From Rathayibacter sp. VKM Ac-2760 (lineage in GTDB: Bacteria > Actinomycetota > Actinomycetes > Actinomycetales > Microbacteriaceae): 64,000 bases of DNA. The notes beneath the pieces are model-generated. The model was not told where the DNA came from. It made no database searches and was given only the letters and a program-made list of their open reading frames with translations. The position numbers and the translations under genes are program-made. Within the stretch, counting starts at the first letter, position 1. Each line of letters begins with the position of its first letter. The stretch covers positions 3,348,001 to 3,412,000 of the forward strand of contig NZ_CP047173.1 in assembly GCF_009834185.1 (NCBI RefSeq), in the 5' to 3' direction. Shown here piece after piece: positions 40,527 to 49,000 of this stretch.

Positions 40527-41269
40527 GCCCCGACGGATCCGCCGAGGAGGCGGTCGAGCTCTCCCGCGCGGATCTGCTGCGCTTCCGCTGGCCGTCCGGA
40601 GAGGAGGAGGACGCCGACGAGGAGGACACCGTCTCGCCGCGCCGCCGCCTCGCCTCCGCGATCGAGGTCGCCGACTGGCGCCGCCACGTGCAGGCGCTCT
40701 ACGCCGAGGTCCGCCGGCTGTCCAACATCGACCTGCTCGCCGCGCACGGCTCGTGGATCCGCGGGCGGAACGCGCTGTTCGCCCGCCACCCCGCGACTCC
40801 GCTGCTCCCGGTCGACCGGGCGAACTTCCGCTCGCTGCCGGTCGCGCCCTACGACGCGTCCTGGCGGTTCGAGCTCGAGGTCGAGCCGGCCGAGGAGGCT
40901 CGTCGGATGGACGTGGAGACCGGCACGGACGGCACGGTGCCGTTCGAGCTCGTGGGCACGGTCGACGTGCCCCGGGCCGGCACGCTCGACGTCTGGCGGC
41001 TCGGCTCCTACGGCGGCGGGCTCTTCCTGCCGATCAAGGACGCGCTGGCCGGCACGCCCGGCGGCACCTACGGCGGAGGGCGCTACCTGCTCGACACCGT
41101 GAAGGGCGCCGACCTCGGCACCGGCGCGACGCCCTCGACGCTCGTGCTCGACTTCAACTTCGCCTACAACCCCTCCTGCGCCTACGACCCGGCCTGGGCC
41201 TGCCCGCTCGCGCAGGCCGGGAACACGCTGCCGGTCGAGGTGCCGGTGGGCGAGCGCTACAAGGGCTGA
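40523..41269 (+). CDS. DUF1684 family protein
   Basis: A 248-aa protein with the DUF1684 pattern: WRRHVQALYAEVRRLSNIDL, FARHPATPLLPVDRANF, YGGGRYLLDTVKGADLG and the C-terminal DFNFAYNPSCAYDPAWACPL with paired cysteines. No function is known. An acidic low-complexity stretch (GEEEDADEEDTVSP) lies near residues 27-40. It begins with GTG overlapping the previous stop and is followed by a palindromic repeat. Confidence 0.88.
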   Translation: MSPDGSAEEAVELSRADLLRFRWPSGEEEDADEEDTVSPRRRLASAIEVADWRRHVQALYAEVRRLSNIDLLAAHGSWIRGRNALFARHPATPLLPVDRANFRSLPVAPYDASWRFELEVEPAEEARRMDVETGTDGTVPFELVGTVDVPRAGTLDVWRLGSYGGGLFLPIKDALAGTPGGTYGGGRYLLDTVKGADLGTGATPSTLVLDFNFAYNPSCAYDPAWACPLAQAGNTLPVEVPVGERYKG

Positions 41270-41276
41270 CGGGGCA

Positions 41277-41373
41277 GGTCTCGATACGCCGCTGCGCGGC
41301 TACTCGACCAGCATGGATCGCCCGGCCCCTGCATGCTGATCGAGTAGCCCTCGAAGAGGGCGTATCGAGATCC
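41277..41373. repeat. Dispersed palindromic repeat pair
   Basis: A left arm ggtctcgatacgccgctgcg (41,277 on) ending ctactcgaccagcat and a right arm atgctgatcgagtagccc ending cgtatcgagatcc (to 41,373) are inverted copies of the element at 21,364-21,610 with a much shorter spacer. They follow the DUF1684 stop directly. Confidence 0.85.
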
Positions 41374-41457
41374 CGCCCGCTCGATCCTGACCGTTCTCGG
41401 AGGCTCCGCCGATAGCCTCCGGGCGGCGCGCACCGGCGCCGGAAAGCAGGAATCAGC

Positions 41458-42306
41458 ATGCCCCGACCCGTCCTCCTCGTCACCGGGACCTCGAGCGGCA
41501 TCGGCCGCGCGACCGCCGTCGAAGCGGCCCGCTCGGGCTGGCAGGTGGTCGCGACGGTCCGCGACGTGGAGCACGCCGACGGACTCCGCGAGGCGATCGG
41601 CGGGGCGGGCGTCGAGCTCGACGTGCAGCAGCTCGACGTCACGGAGGCGGACTCGGTCGTCGCCTGCCTCGACCGCGTCCAGTCCGTGCACGGCGGCCTC
41701 GACGTCCTGGTGAACAACGCCGGAGCCGGCCACGTCGGCATCACCGAGCTCGAGGACCCGGCCGAGCTGCGGCGCGTGATGGAGGTCAACTTCTTCGGCA
41801 CCGTCGCCGTGACCCGCGCCGCCCTGCCGCTGCTGCGCTCCTCCCGCGGCCGGATCGTGACGATCTCGAGCGTCGGCGGCGCGGTCGGCCAGCCGTTCAA
41901 CGAGGACTACTGCGCGGCGAAGTTCGCGGTCGAGGGCTTCTTCGAGGCGCTCGCGCCCGTCGCCGCGGCGGTCGGCGTGCACGTCTCGCTGATCGAGCCG
42001 GGGGCTGTGCGCAGCAGCTTCGTCGAGAACGTCGGCATCGACGCCTCCGCCCTGATGGCCGAGGCCGGCCCGTACGCCAGCGCGCTCGGCGCCTATCTCG
42101 ACCGGACGGCCTCGGCGTTCTCCTCCAGCCACGCCCAGGAGCCGGAGGAGGTCGCCGCCGTCGTCCTGCAGACCCTGCGCGACCCCGAGCCGCCCTTCCG
42201 GGTGCAGACCTCGGACTGGGCGCGCGAGTTCGTCGGCCTCAAGCTGGCCGACGTGGACGGCTCCCGCGTGCAGTCGACCATGCGGGGATGGATCGGCACC
42301 CACTAG
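41458..42306 (+). CDS. Short-chain dehydrogenase/reductase
   Basis: A 282-aa classical SDR oxidoreductase. It has the cofactor motif TGTSSGIG (9-16), NNAG (86-89), the catalytic Ser in TISSVGG (~138) and YCAAK (Tyr151, Lys155). The Arg in VVATVRDVEHADG suggests NADP preference. Start ATG 41,458 follows agga by seven bases. It stands alone, so the substrate is unknown. Confidence 0.92.
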   Translation: MPRPVLLVTGTSSGIGRATAVEAARSGWQVVATVRDVEHADGLREAIGGAGVELDVQQLDVTEADSVVACLDRVQSVHGGLDVLVNNAGAGHVGITELEDPAELRRVMEVNFFGTVAVTRAALPLLRSSRGRIVTISSVGGAVGQPFNEDYCAAKFAVEGFFEALAPVAAAVGVHVSLIEPGAVRSSFVENVGIDASALMAEAGPYASALGAYLDRTASAFSSSHAQEPEEVAAVVLQTLRDPEPPFRVQTSDWAREFVGLKLADVDGSRVQSTMRGWIGTH

Positions 42307-42546
42307 GGTGGGAGGGTGCGAGCGCGACGACTGCGCTCCCCCGCGTCGTAGAACGCCCATTTTCCGCCGGAGTTCCGTTCAGGTTCCCGGCCATCTGGCG
42401 CACGTGCATGAGGCCCCCGGCCGCGCGCACCGCTTCTGACGGCGAACGGATGTGACCACCGTCACCTTCGCCCGAACAGCCGATCACCCGCGCCCGGCCA
42501 CCCGCCTGCGCTGTCAGATCGGCATGATGCCCGAAAGGCACCATCC
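42307..42546 (+). other. 5' region of the DEAD-box helicase gene
   Basis: A 240-bp gap without a gene. It would be the leader and promoter region of the helicase; cold-inducible DEAD-box genes often have long leaders. I see no clear promoter box. Confidence 0.3.
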
Positions 42547-44232
42547 ATGTCGACCATCCCCACCTTCGCCGCCCTCGGCGTCCCCGCACCCCTCGTCACC
42601 GCCCTGACCGCGAACGGCATCACCGAGCCGTTCCCCATCCAGGTGGACACGCTCCCCGACACCCTGAACGGCCGCGACGTGCTCGGCCGCGGCAAGACCG
42701 GCTCGGGCAAGACCCTCGCCTTCGCCATCCCGATGGTCGCCCGCCTCGGCGGCGCCCTCGCCGGCGGCCGCCGCCGCCCGGGCCGCCCGCTCGGCCTGAT
42801 CCTCGCGCCGACCCGCGAGCTCGCCACGCAGATCACCGCGGCGATGCAGCCCCTCGCCGACGCGTACGGCATCGTCACCACGACGATCTTCGGCGGCGTC
42901 TCGCAGCAGCGCCAGGTCGCCGCCCTCAAGCAGGGCGTCGACATCGTCGTGGCCTGCCCCGGCCGCCTCGAAGACCTGATGAAGCAGGGCTTCGTCAACC
43001 TCGACGCCGTCGAGATCACCGTGCTCGACGAGGCCGACCACATGGCCGACCTGGGCTTCCTGCCCGTCGTCACGCGCATCCTCGACAAGACCCCCCGCGG
43101 CGGACAGCGCCTGCTGTTCTCGGCCACGCTCGACAACGGCGTGGACAAGCTCGTCAAGAAGTACCTGCAGAACGAGGTGCTGCACTCGGTCGACGAGGCG
43201 AACTCGCCCGTCGCGCTGATGACCCACCACGTCTTCGAGGTCGACGGCCTCGACGCCAAGAACGCGCTCGTGAAGACCCTCGCGTCCGGCACCGGCCGCC
43301 GCATCCTCTTCATGCGCACCAAGCACCACGCGAAGAAGCTCGCCAAGCAGCTCACCGGCCAGGGCATCCCCGCCGTCGACCTGCACGGCAACCTCTCGCA
43401 GGTCGCCCGCGACCGCAACCTCGCCGCCTTCGGCGCCGGCACCGTCAAGGTGCTCGTCGCGACCGACGTCGCCGCCCGCGGCGTGCACGTCGACGACGTC
43501 GAGCTGGTCATCCACGTCGACCCGCCCATGGAGCACAAGGCGTACCTGCACCGCTCGGGCCGCACCGCCCGCGCCGGCAGCGAGGGCGACGTCGTCACCG
43601 TCGTGCTGCCCAGCCAGCGCGGCGACGTGAAGACCCTCTTGCGCAAGGCGGCCATCCAGGTCACCCCGCAGCTCGTCACCGCCGACTCGGCCGCCGTGTC
43701 GAAGCTCGTCGGCGACGTCGCGGCGTTCGTCACCCCGACCGCCGTCGTCGAGCCCGTCCGCGGCCAGTCGCAGGGCGGCCGCTCGCAGGGCGCCAACGCC
43801 CAGCGCAAGCGCGCCGCGCGGACGGACGGCACCACCGCCCCCGCGGCGGACGCGGCGAGCGCTCGGCGGCTCCCGCCGGCGCCGGCTCCGACCGTCCCCG
43901 CCGCGGCGGCGCGCGACCGACGCGCCCCTCGCGGCGGCCAGCGCGGCGGCCGCGGCCGCTCCGCCGCCGCAGCGACCACCTCAGGGTGGCTCGCGCTCGT
44001 ACTACAGCACCGGCAGCGGCAGCAGCTCGACGCCGGCCGGCGCCGAGCGCCGCCCTGCGCGCCGCGCTCAAGGCTGAGCCGTTCTGCACGCCGCGTGGCG
44101 GCGTGCCGCAGTCGGCTGGGTGGACGGTCGCGTTCCGCAGAGCGGGTCGCGAACGGCTACGGCGATTCGCTTGGCACGCGAATCGCCGCTCCGCCTCGTG
44201 GAGGGCGGCCGGTTCGGGCTGCTCGCGTCTGA
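42547..44232 (+). CDS. DEAD-box RNA helicase with disturbed C-terminal reading frame
   Basis: ATP-dependent RNA helicase, probably in cold adaptation or ribosome assembly. The core has the Q motif (FPIQVDTL), GKTGSGKT (motif I), PTRELA, DEADH (VLDEADHMAD), SAT (LLFSATLD) and HRSGRTARAG. From about residue 420 the tail is low-complexity. The reading frame used to 44,232 ends in a sequence unlike known tails, whereas a +1 shift near 43,960 gives QGGSRSYYSTGSGS...RRAQG with a stop at 44,075-44,077, a typical Microbacteriaceae helicase end. So the annotated 3' end is probably wrong. Confidence 0.92.
   Translation: MSTIPTFAALGVPAPLVTALTANGITEPFPIQVDTLPDTLNGRDVLGRGKTGSGKTLAFAIPMVARLGGALAGGRRRPGRPLGLILAPTRELATQITAAMQPLADAYGIVTTTIFGGVSQQRQVAALKQGVDIVVACPGRLEDLMKQGFVNLDAVEITVLDEADHMADLGFLPVVTRILDKTPRGGQRLLFSATLDNGVDKLVKKYLQNEVLHSVDEANSPVALMTHHVFEVDGLDAKNALVKTLASGTGRRILFMRTKHHAKKLAKQLTGQGIPAVDLHGNLSQVARDRNLAAFGAGTVKVLVATDVAARGVHVDDVELVIHVDPPMEHKAYLHRSGRTARAGSEGDVVTVVLPSQRGDVKTLLRKAAIQVTPQLVTADSAAVSKLVGDVAAFVTPTAVVEPVRGQSQGGRSQGANAQRKRAARTDGTTAPAADAASARRLPPAPAPTVPAAAARDRRAPRGGQRGGRGRSAAAATTSGWLALVLQHRQRQQLDAGRRRAPPCAPRSRLSRSARRVAACRSRLGGRSRSAERVANGYGDSLGTRIAAPPRGGRPVRAARV
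44126..44204. repeat. Inverted-repeat copy L of a two-copy element
   Basis: This block contains its own hairpin (gattcgc-ttggcac-gcgaatc region) and, when reverse complemented, aligns to 44,598-44,669, including the exact match gctctgcggaacgc. It lies just after the apparent true stop of the DEAD-box gene. Confidence 0.55.
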
Positions 44233-44280
44233 GGACGCGGGAATGAGCCCCTGACTGCATTCGGAATGAAGACGAAGAAC

Positions 44281-44331
44281 AAGGCCGGGAGGTCCTCCCG
44301 CGACAGCGTCGCGGGTCGGGCTCCCGGCCTT
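44281..44331 (+). terminator. Large hairpin after the DEAD-box helicase
   Basis: Outer stem aaggccgggag/ctcccggcctt (44,281-44,291 with 44,321-44,331) encloses an inner stem cccgcgac/gtcgcggg. It is GC-rich and convincing as a terminator. Confidence 0.75.
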
Positions 44332-44372
44332 CGTCGTTCCCGGAGGGGAGGAGTGCTCCCTCAGCCGTCATC

Positions 44373-44455
44373 GACGTGAACAACTAAGGCCGAATCGCCC
44401 GTTCCACCCCGAAGAGGAAGCGATCCGGCCATCCAGCCTTAGTTGTGCACACGTC
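44373..44455. ncRNA. Conserved-looking long hairpin (possible structured RNA or mobile-element relic)
   Basis: gacgtgaacaactaaggc and gccttagttgtgcacacgtc form an ~18-bp stem with one bulge, continued by ccgaatcg/cgatccgg. The AT-containing ACAACTAAGGC arms stand out from the local GC background. No protein is apparent. It may be a stable RNA, an attenuator, or the end of a small mobile element. Confidence 0.35.
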
Positions 44456-44597
44456 GCCAGCGCGGCGCACATCCCGCCGAAGTGCTCGCGCGAAAGCGCG
44501 GCCCACCCGGACGCAGACGAGGGAAGTGCGTCCACCTCTAAGTCCTCCCGCGCGAAGCCCCCTCGCGCCCGGCTCCCAGAGCAAGAGCGCGCTTCGA

Positions 44598-44669
44598 GCC
44601 GCAGGCGGAATTCGCGTGCCAGCGAATTCCGCGAGGCGGACGTCGGACGCTCTGCGGAACGCATCCACC
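44598..44669. repeat. Inverted-repeat copy R of a two-copy element
   Basis: Complementary partner of 44,126-44,204 in opposite orientation; it has its own hairpin (gaattcgcgtgcca-gcgaattc). Together the copies frame a 390-bp noncoding region. The rest of 44,233-44,724 shows no believable gene. Confidence 0.5.
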
Positions 44670-44724
44670 TGCGAGAGCCGACCGCGGCGCGCCGCCCCGC
44701 GGCGCGCAAGAAGGCACGCTGCGC

Positions 44725-45264
44725 TTATCGAAGCTTTCCCACCGAAGCGAGTGCGGCGCGCAGCAACGCGCCGCGTCCGCCCTCCATCTCGGCGGAGACG
44801 GCGTCGGAGGAGGCCTCGTCGGGGGTCATCCAGGTGAGCTCGAGGGCGTCCTGACGGGGGTCGCAGGTGCCGGTCACGGGGACGACGTAGGCGAGCGAGA
44901 CGGCGTGCTGCCGGTCGTCGGTGAAAGGGCCCATGCCGGGCATGGGGAAGTACTCGGCGACGTGGAAGGGCAGCGGGCTCGCCGGCAGCAGCGGGAACGC
45001 CATCGGGCCGAGGTCCTTCTCCAGGTGGCGGAACAGCGCGTCGCGGAGGGTCTCGCCGTACATGACCCGGCCGGAGACGATCGTGCGCGTGATCTGGCCC
45101 GAGGCGGTCGCTCGGAGCAGCACTCCGACCTCGGTCACCTGGCCGAGTCCGTCGACGCGGACGGGCACCGCCTCGACGTAAAGCAGCGGGAGCCGACGGC
45201 GGATCTCGGCGAGTTCATCGTCGGACAGCCACCCGGAGTTGGGGTCAGGGGTACGCACGCTCAT
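44725..45264 (-). CDS. DUF4916 / NUDIX-hydrolase-like protein
   Basis: A 179-aa protein matching the actinobacterial DUF4916 group: LSDDELAEIRRRLPLLYVEA, ETLRDALFRHLEKDLGP, PFHVAEYFPMPGMGPFTDD and RQHAVSLAYVVPVTGTCDP. The NUDIX box is degenerate, so pyrophosphohydrolase activity is doubtful. ATG 45,264 follows TAAGAA 7 nt upstream. A longer frame upstream is rejected because it covers the divergent esterase. Confidence 0.85.
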   Translation of the reverse strand: MSVRTPDPNSGWLSDDELAEIRRRLPLLYVEAVPVRVDGLGQVTEVGVLLRATASGQITRTIVSGRVMYGETLRDALFRHLEKDLGPMAFPLLPASPLPFHVAEYFPMPGMGPFTDDRQHAVSLAYVVPVTGTCDPRQDALELTWMTPDEASSDAVSAEMEGGRGALLRAALASVGKLR

Positions 45265-45339
45265 ACGGCCATTCTTACCCGTAGTTGATGTCCATCCGGT
45301 TTCGGCTCCCGTGCGGCCGGGCTCGGCGATGATGGGGGG

Positions 45340-45987
45340 ATGGGAATCGACGCGAACGCGGTGCTGTGGTCCTCCTCCGAGAAGGACCGGGTCGGGCGGC
45401 CTCTCCTGGTGCTGCTGCACGGCTACGGCTCGCACGAGGGCGACCTGTTCTCGCTCGGCGCGTATCTGCCGCTGGAGCCGGTGCTCGCCTCGCTCCGCGC
45501 GCCGCTCGCCCTCGACGGCCGGGCGAACGCGTGGTGGCCGCTGCGGGTCCCGCTCGATCCGGACGAGCCGCGCGCGGATCCGGCCGCCGTCGAGGCGGCG
45601 GCGCAGGGGGTCCTCGACTGGCTGGACTCGATCGATCATCCGGGGCCGGTCGGGCTGCTCGGCTTCTCGCAGGGCGCCGCCCTGGCCGTGCAGCTGCTGC
45701 GTCGGGCTCCGGGGCGCTTCGCGTTCGCGGTCGCGCTGTCCGGCTTCGTGGTGCCGCTCGCCGAGGGCGACGGGGCGGACGAGGTCCTCGCGGCCGAGCG
45801 GCCGCCGGTGTTCTGGGGCCGCGGCACGCTCGACGCCGTCATCCCGCCCGAGCTGATCGCCGCGGCGGGCGAGTGGTTCCCGGAGCACACGGCGCTCGAT
45901 GCGCGGGTCTACGAGGGCGTCGCGCACGGGGTGAGCCAGGCCGAGCTCGCCGACATCGGCACCTTCGTGCGGCTCGGCTTCGCCTGA
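45340..45987 (+). CDS. Phospholipase/carboxylesterase-family alpha/beta hydrolase
   Basis: A 215-aa intracellular hydrolase. LLVLLHGYG (22-30) is the oxyanion loop, GFSQG (108-112) the nucleophile elbow (Ser110), and Asp165 and His197 complete the triad (GRGTLDAVIP, VYEGVAHGVS). It resembles the YitV/carboxylesterase 2 group. No signal peptide. Substrate unknown. Confidence 0.92.
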   Translation: MGIDANAVLWSSSEKDRVGRPLLVLLHGYGSHEGDLFSLGAYLPLEPVLASLRAPLALDGRANAWWPLRVPLDPDEPRADPAAVEAAAQGVLDWLDSIDHPGPVGLLGFSQGAALAVQLLRRAPGRFAFAVALSGFVVPLAEGDGADEVLAAERPPVFWGRGTLDAVIPPELIAAAGEWFPEHTALDARVYEGVAHGVSQAELADIGTFVRLGFA

Positions 45988-46081
45988 CCCGCCGCCCCTG
46001 GCGGAGGTCCGGCGGCGCGTCAAGGGCTCGCCCGGCCGCCGCCGCCACGGCAATGTCGGTGGTGGCAGGGAGGATGTGGTC

Positions 46082-49000
46082 ATGCCGGACGTCCTCGCTC
46101 GCTTCAGCCCCGCCACGCGGGCCTGGTTCGAGGGCGCCTTCCCGGCCCCCACCGCCGCGCAGGAGGGCGCCTGGTCCGCCATCTCGAGCGGTGCGCACGC
46201 GCTCGTCGTCGCGCCGACCGGCTCCGGCAAGACGCTGTCGGCGTTCCTCTGGGCGATCGACCGGCTCGTGCAGGGCCCGCCGCCGGAGGATCCGCAGCAC
46301 CGCACGCGCGTGCTCTACGTGTCGCCGCTCAAGGCGCTCGGTGTCGACGTCGAGCGGAACCTCCGCTCCCCGCTCGTCGGCGTGACGCAGACGGCGCTCC
46401 GGCTGAGCGCCCAGGGCATCGGCTCGGCGCCGACGACGGTCACGGTGGGCGTGCGCTCGGGCGACACCCCGGCGGCCGAGCGGCGGGTGCTGCAGAAGAC
46501 GCCGCCGGACATCCTGATCACCACTCCCGAGTCGCTCTACCTCATGCTCACCTCGGCCGCGCGGGAGTCGCTGCGCGGGGTCGAGACGGTCATCGTCGAC
46601 GAGGTGCACGCCGTCGCCTCCACCAAGCGCGGCGCCCACCTCGCGGTCTCGCTCGAGCGGCTCGACGCGCTGCTGCCCAAGCCGGTGCAGCGCATCGGCC
46701 TCTCGGCCACGGTGCGCCCGCGCGAGGAGGTCGCGCGCTTCCTGGCCGGCCGCTCCCCCGTCACGATCGTGGCGCCCGTCTCCGAGAAGCAGTGGGACCT
46801 CAGCGTCGTCGTCCCCGTCGAGGACATGTCGGAGCTCGGCTCCACCGCGTCGCAGGACGGCTCGACGATGGGCGCCACCGGCCCACAGAGCGGCTCGATC
46901 TGGCCGCACGTCGAGGAGTCGATCGTCGACCGGGTGCTCGCGCACACCTCCTCGATCGTCTTCGCGAACTCGCGGCGCCTGGCCGAGCGGCTGACGGCCC
47001 GGCTCAACGAGATCTACGCGGAGCGGCGCGAGGCCGAGGCCGAGCGCGCCCGCGAGGCCGGCGAGCCGGTCGCGGTCGGGGCGCTCCTCGGTGAGGCGGT
47101 CGGCGCCTCCGCCCGGCGCACGCCCGCCGCGACCATGGGCGCCGCGGGCGCGACCAGCGGGGCCGGCCAGGCCGCTCCGGAGGACGAGCCGCTGCTCGCC
47201 CGGGCGCACCACGGCTCGGTCAGCAAGGAGCAGCGCGCGATCATCGAGGACGACCTGAAGTCCGGCCGGCTGCGCTGCGTGGTCGCCACCTCGAGCCTCG
47301 AGCTCGGGATCGACATGGGCGCCGTCGACCTCGTCGTCCAGGTCGAGACGCCGCCGTCGGTCGCCAGTGCGCTGCAGCGCGTCGGCCGGGCCGGCCACCA
47401 GGTGGGCGAGGTCTCGCGCGGCTCGTTCTACCCCAAGCACCGGGCCGACCTGCTGCACTCCGCCGTCACGACCGAGCGGATGCGCGCCGGCCTGATCGAG
47501 GCGATCACGGTGCCCGCCAACCCGCTCGACATCCTCGCCCAGCAGACCGTCGCGGCGACCGCGCTCGAGTCCCTCGACGTCGACGAGTGGTTCGACACCG
47601 TCCGGCGCAGCGCCCCCTTCGTCGCGCTGCCGCGCTCGGCCTACGAGGCGACCCTCGACCTGCTCTCCGGCCGCTACCCCTCCGATCAGTTCGCGGAGCT
47701 GCGGCCCCGCGTCGTGTGGGACCGCGACGAGAACACGCTCACCGGCCGTCCGGGAGCGCAGCGGCTCGCGGTGACGAGCGGCGGCACGATCCCCGACCGC
47801 GGGCTCTTCGGCGTCTTCATGGTCGGCGAGCCGGGCTCGACCGGCAACCGCGTCGGCGAGCTCGACGAGGAGATGGTCTACGAGTCGCGCGTGGGCGACG
47901 TCTTCGCGCTCGGCGCGACCAGCTGGCGGATCCAGGAGATCACCTACGACCGCGTCATCGTGACCCCGGCGTTCGGCGAGCCCGGACGCCTGCCGTTCTG
48001 GAAGGGCGACTCGCAGGGCCGGCCCGCCGAGCTCGGCGAGGCGATCGGCGCCTTCTCCCGCGAGATCGGCGGCGCGGCCGTCGAGACCGCCCGCGAGCGC
48101 TGCACCGCCGCCGGGCTCGACGAGTACGCGACCAACAACCTGCTGTCCTTCCTCGACGAGCAGCGCCTGGCCACCGGCCGGATCCCCGACGACCGCACCC
48201 TCGTCCTGGAGCGCTTCCGCGACGAGCTCGGCGACTGGCGGCTCGTGCTGCACTCGCCCTACGGCATGCAGGTGCACTCCCCCTGGGCCCTCGCCATCGG
48301 CGCCCGCGTGCGCGAGCGGCACGGGGTCGACGGCGCGGCGATGGCCGGCGACGACGGCATCGTCGTCCGGATCCCCGACACGGAGTCGGAGCCGCCCGGC
48401 GCCGAGCTCTTCCTCTTCGACCGCGACGAGCTGGAGCAGCTGGTCACGAGCGAGGTCGGCGGCTCCGCGCTCTTCGCCGCCCGGTTCCGCGAGTGCGCGG
48501 CGCGGGCGCTGCTGCTCCCCCGCTACAACCCGGGCAAGCGCTCGCCGCTCTGGCAGCAGCGCCAGCGCGCCGCCCAGCTGCTCGACGTGGCCCGCACCTA
48601 TCCGACCTTCCCGATCATCCTCGAGACGGTCCGCGAGTGCCTGCAGGACGTCTACGACCTGCCCGCGCTGCTGCGCCTCGCCGCGCGGCTCGACGGTCGC
48701 GAGCTGCAGATCCTGGAGGTCGAGACGCCGACGGCGAGCCCGTTCGCGCGCTCGATGCTGTTCGGCTACGTCGCGGCCTTCATGTACGAGGGCGACAGCC
48801 CGCTCGCGGAGCGCCGCGCCGCTGCGCTCTCGGTCGACGCGACGCTCCTCGGCGAGCTGCTGGGTCGCGCCGAGCTGCGCGAGCTGCTCGACCCGCTCGT
48901 CCTCGCGCAGATCGAGCGCGAGCTGCAGCGGGTCGAGCCGGAGCGGCGCCTGCGCGGGCTCGAGGGCGCGGCCGACCTCCTCCGCCTGCTCGGTCCGCTG

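Noticed and set aside
44368..44709. A 113-aa reverse-strand protein in the structured region after the helicase
   Set aside because: No SD, no family resemblance, and it overlaps inverted repeats whose pairing explains the sequence.
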